Source: Chara braunii (taxonomy: Eukaryota; Streptophyta; Charophyceae; Charales; Characeae). From it: 38,222 bases of DNA. This document shows, one piece after another, positions 38,155 through 38,222 of the stretch (position 1 is the stretch's first letter; the number at the start of each line of letters is the position of its first letter). The DNA is taken from positions 1,443,944 to 1,482,165 of the forward strand of contig BFEA01000022.1 of the NCBI GenBank assembly GCA_003427395.1, read 5' to 3'. The translations under genes were made by a program, and so were the position numbers. The notes beneath the pieces were generated by a model. The model saw only the letters and a program-made list of their open reading frames with translations. It was not told the origin of the DNA and searched no databases.

Positions 38155-38222
<68 letters not shown>
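38053..38222. mobile_element. Third hAT-like copy, left end, cut by the window edge
   Basis: CATACTTGCGGCTCGTAG resembles the terminal repeat CATAGTTGCGGTGCAC of the 25962-26751 copy, and the order GTGCGAGGTG, GCGCAGGG, A-run, GT-rich, GA-run repeats that element's left side. The right end lies outside the window. Confidence 0.6.
38159..38222. repeat. (GA)n microsatellite to the window end
   Basis: 64 bp of uninterrupted GA, about 32 units, reaching the last base. It corresponds in position to the GT/GA tracts of the other two hAT-like copies. Confidence 0.97.

Overview
This is a repeat-dense eukaryotic nuclear window. I found no intact host protein-coding gene; almost all of it is decayed mobile DNA. 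Plant-type U6 snRNA and 18S rRNA sequence, chromodomain-type Ty3 elements primed by initiator tRNA-Met, and a mitochondrion-derived fragment carrying trnT(GGU) and nad7 together point to the green-plant lineage. A charophyte alga such as Chara is my best guess; this is inference and I could not test it.

Layout. (1) 1-2762: a 92-bp tandem repeat, then the 3' end of a plus-strand Ty3 element (Ty3-A: integrase, chromodomain, 3' LTR), whose LTR carries a 105-bp TA-flanked foldback MITE. (2) 2763-6315: unassigned DNA, a U6 retropseudogene with poly(A) and target-site duplication (TSD), and a LINE remnant (RT zinc-binding domain) interrupted by a chimeric retrocopy of U6 fused to an 18S rRNA fragment. 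(3) 6316-7736: unassigned DNA, then a mitochondrial insertion (tRNA-Thr and truncated nad7). (4) 7871-16709: Ty3-B, a complete but decayed minus-strand element with two LTRs, PBS and gag-pol. (5) 16710-17759: short tandem repeats and GA microsatellites. (6) 17760-25812: Ty3-C, a plus-strand element of another family; its 3' LTR is split by an 889-bp solo LTR with a 4-bp TSD. (7) 25962-26751: a 790-bp non-autonomous hAT-like transposon with an 8-bp TSD. (8) 26932-35522: Ty3-D, plus strand, same family as A and B; its RT has lost the catalytic YLDD segment in frame. (9) 35523-38222: GA-rich minisatellite, a second and a cut-off third hAT-like copy, and a (GA)n tract running off the end.

Ty3-A, B and D form one family: LTRs of about 1.0-1.1 kb starting TGCRAGG and ending CCTTGCA, PBS TGGTATCGGAGC, PPT AGGAGGAGGGAA, and gag-PR-RT-RNaseH-IN-chromodomain order. 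Ty3-C differs in LTR, gag and pol. Every element has stops, frameshifts or lost catalytic residues, so none looks autonomous. At least two U6-derived retrocopies with poly(A) and TSDs show that a LINE machinery acting in trans has been active in this genome.
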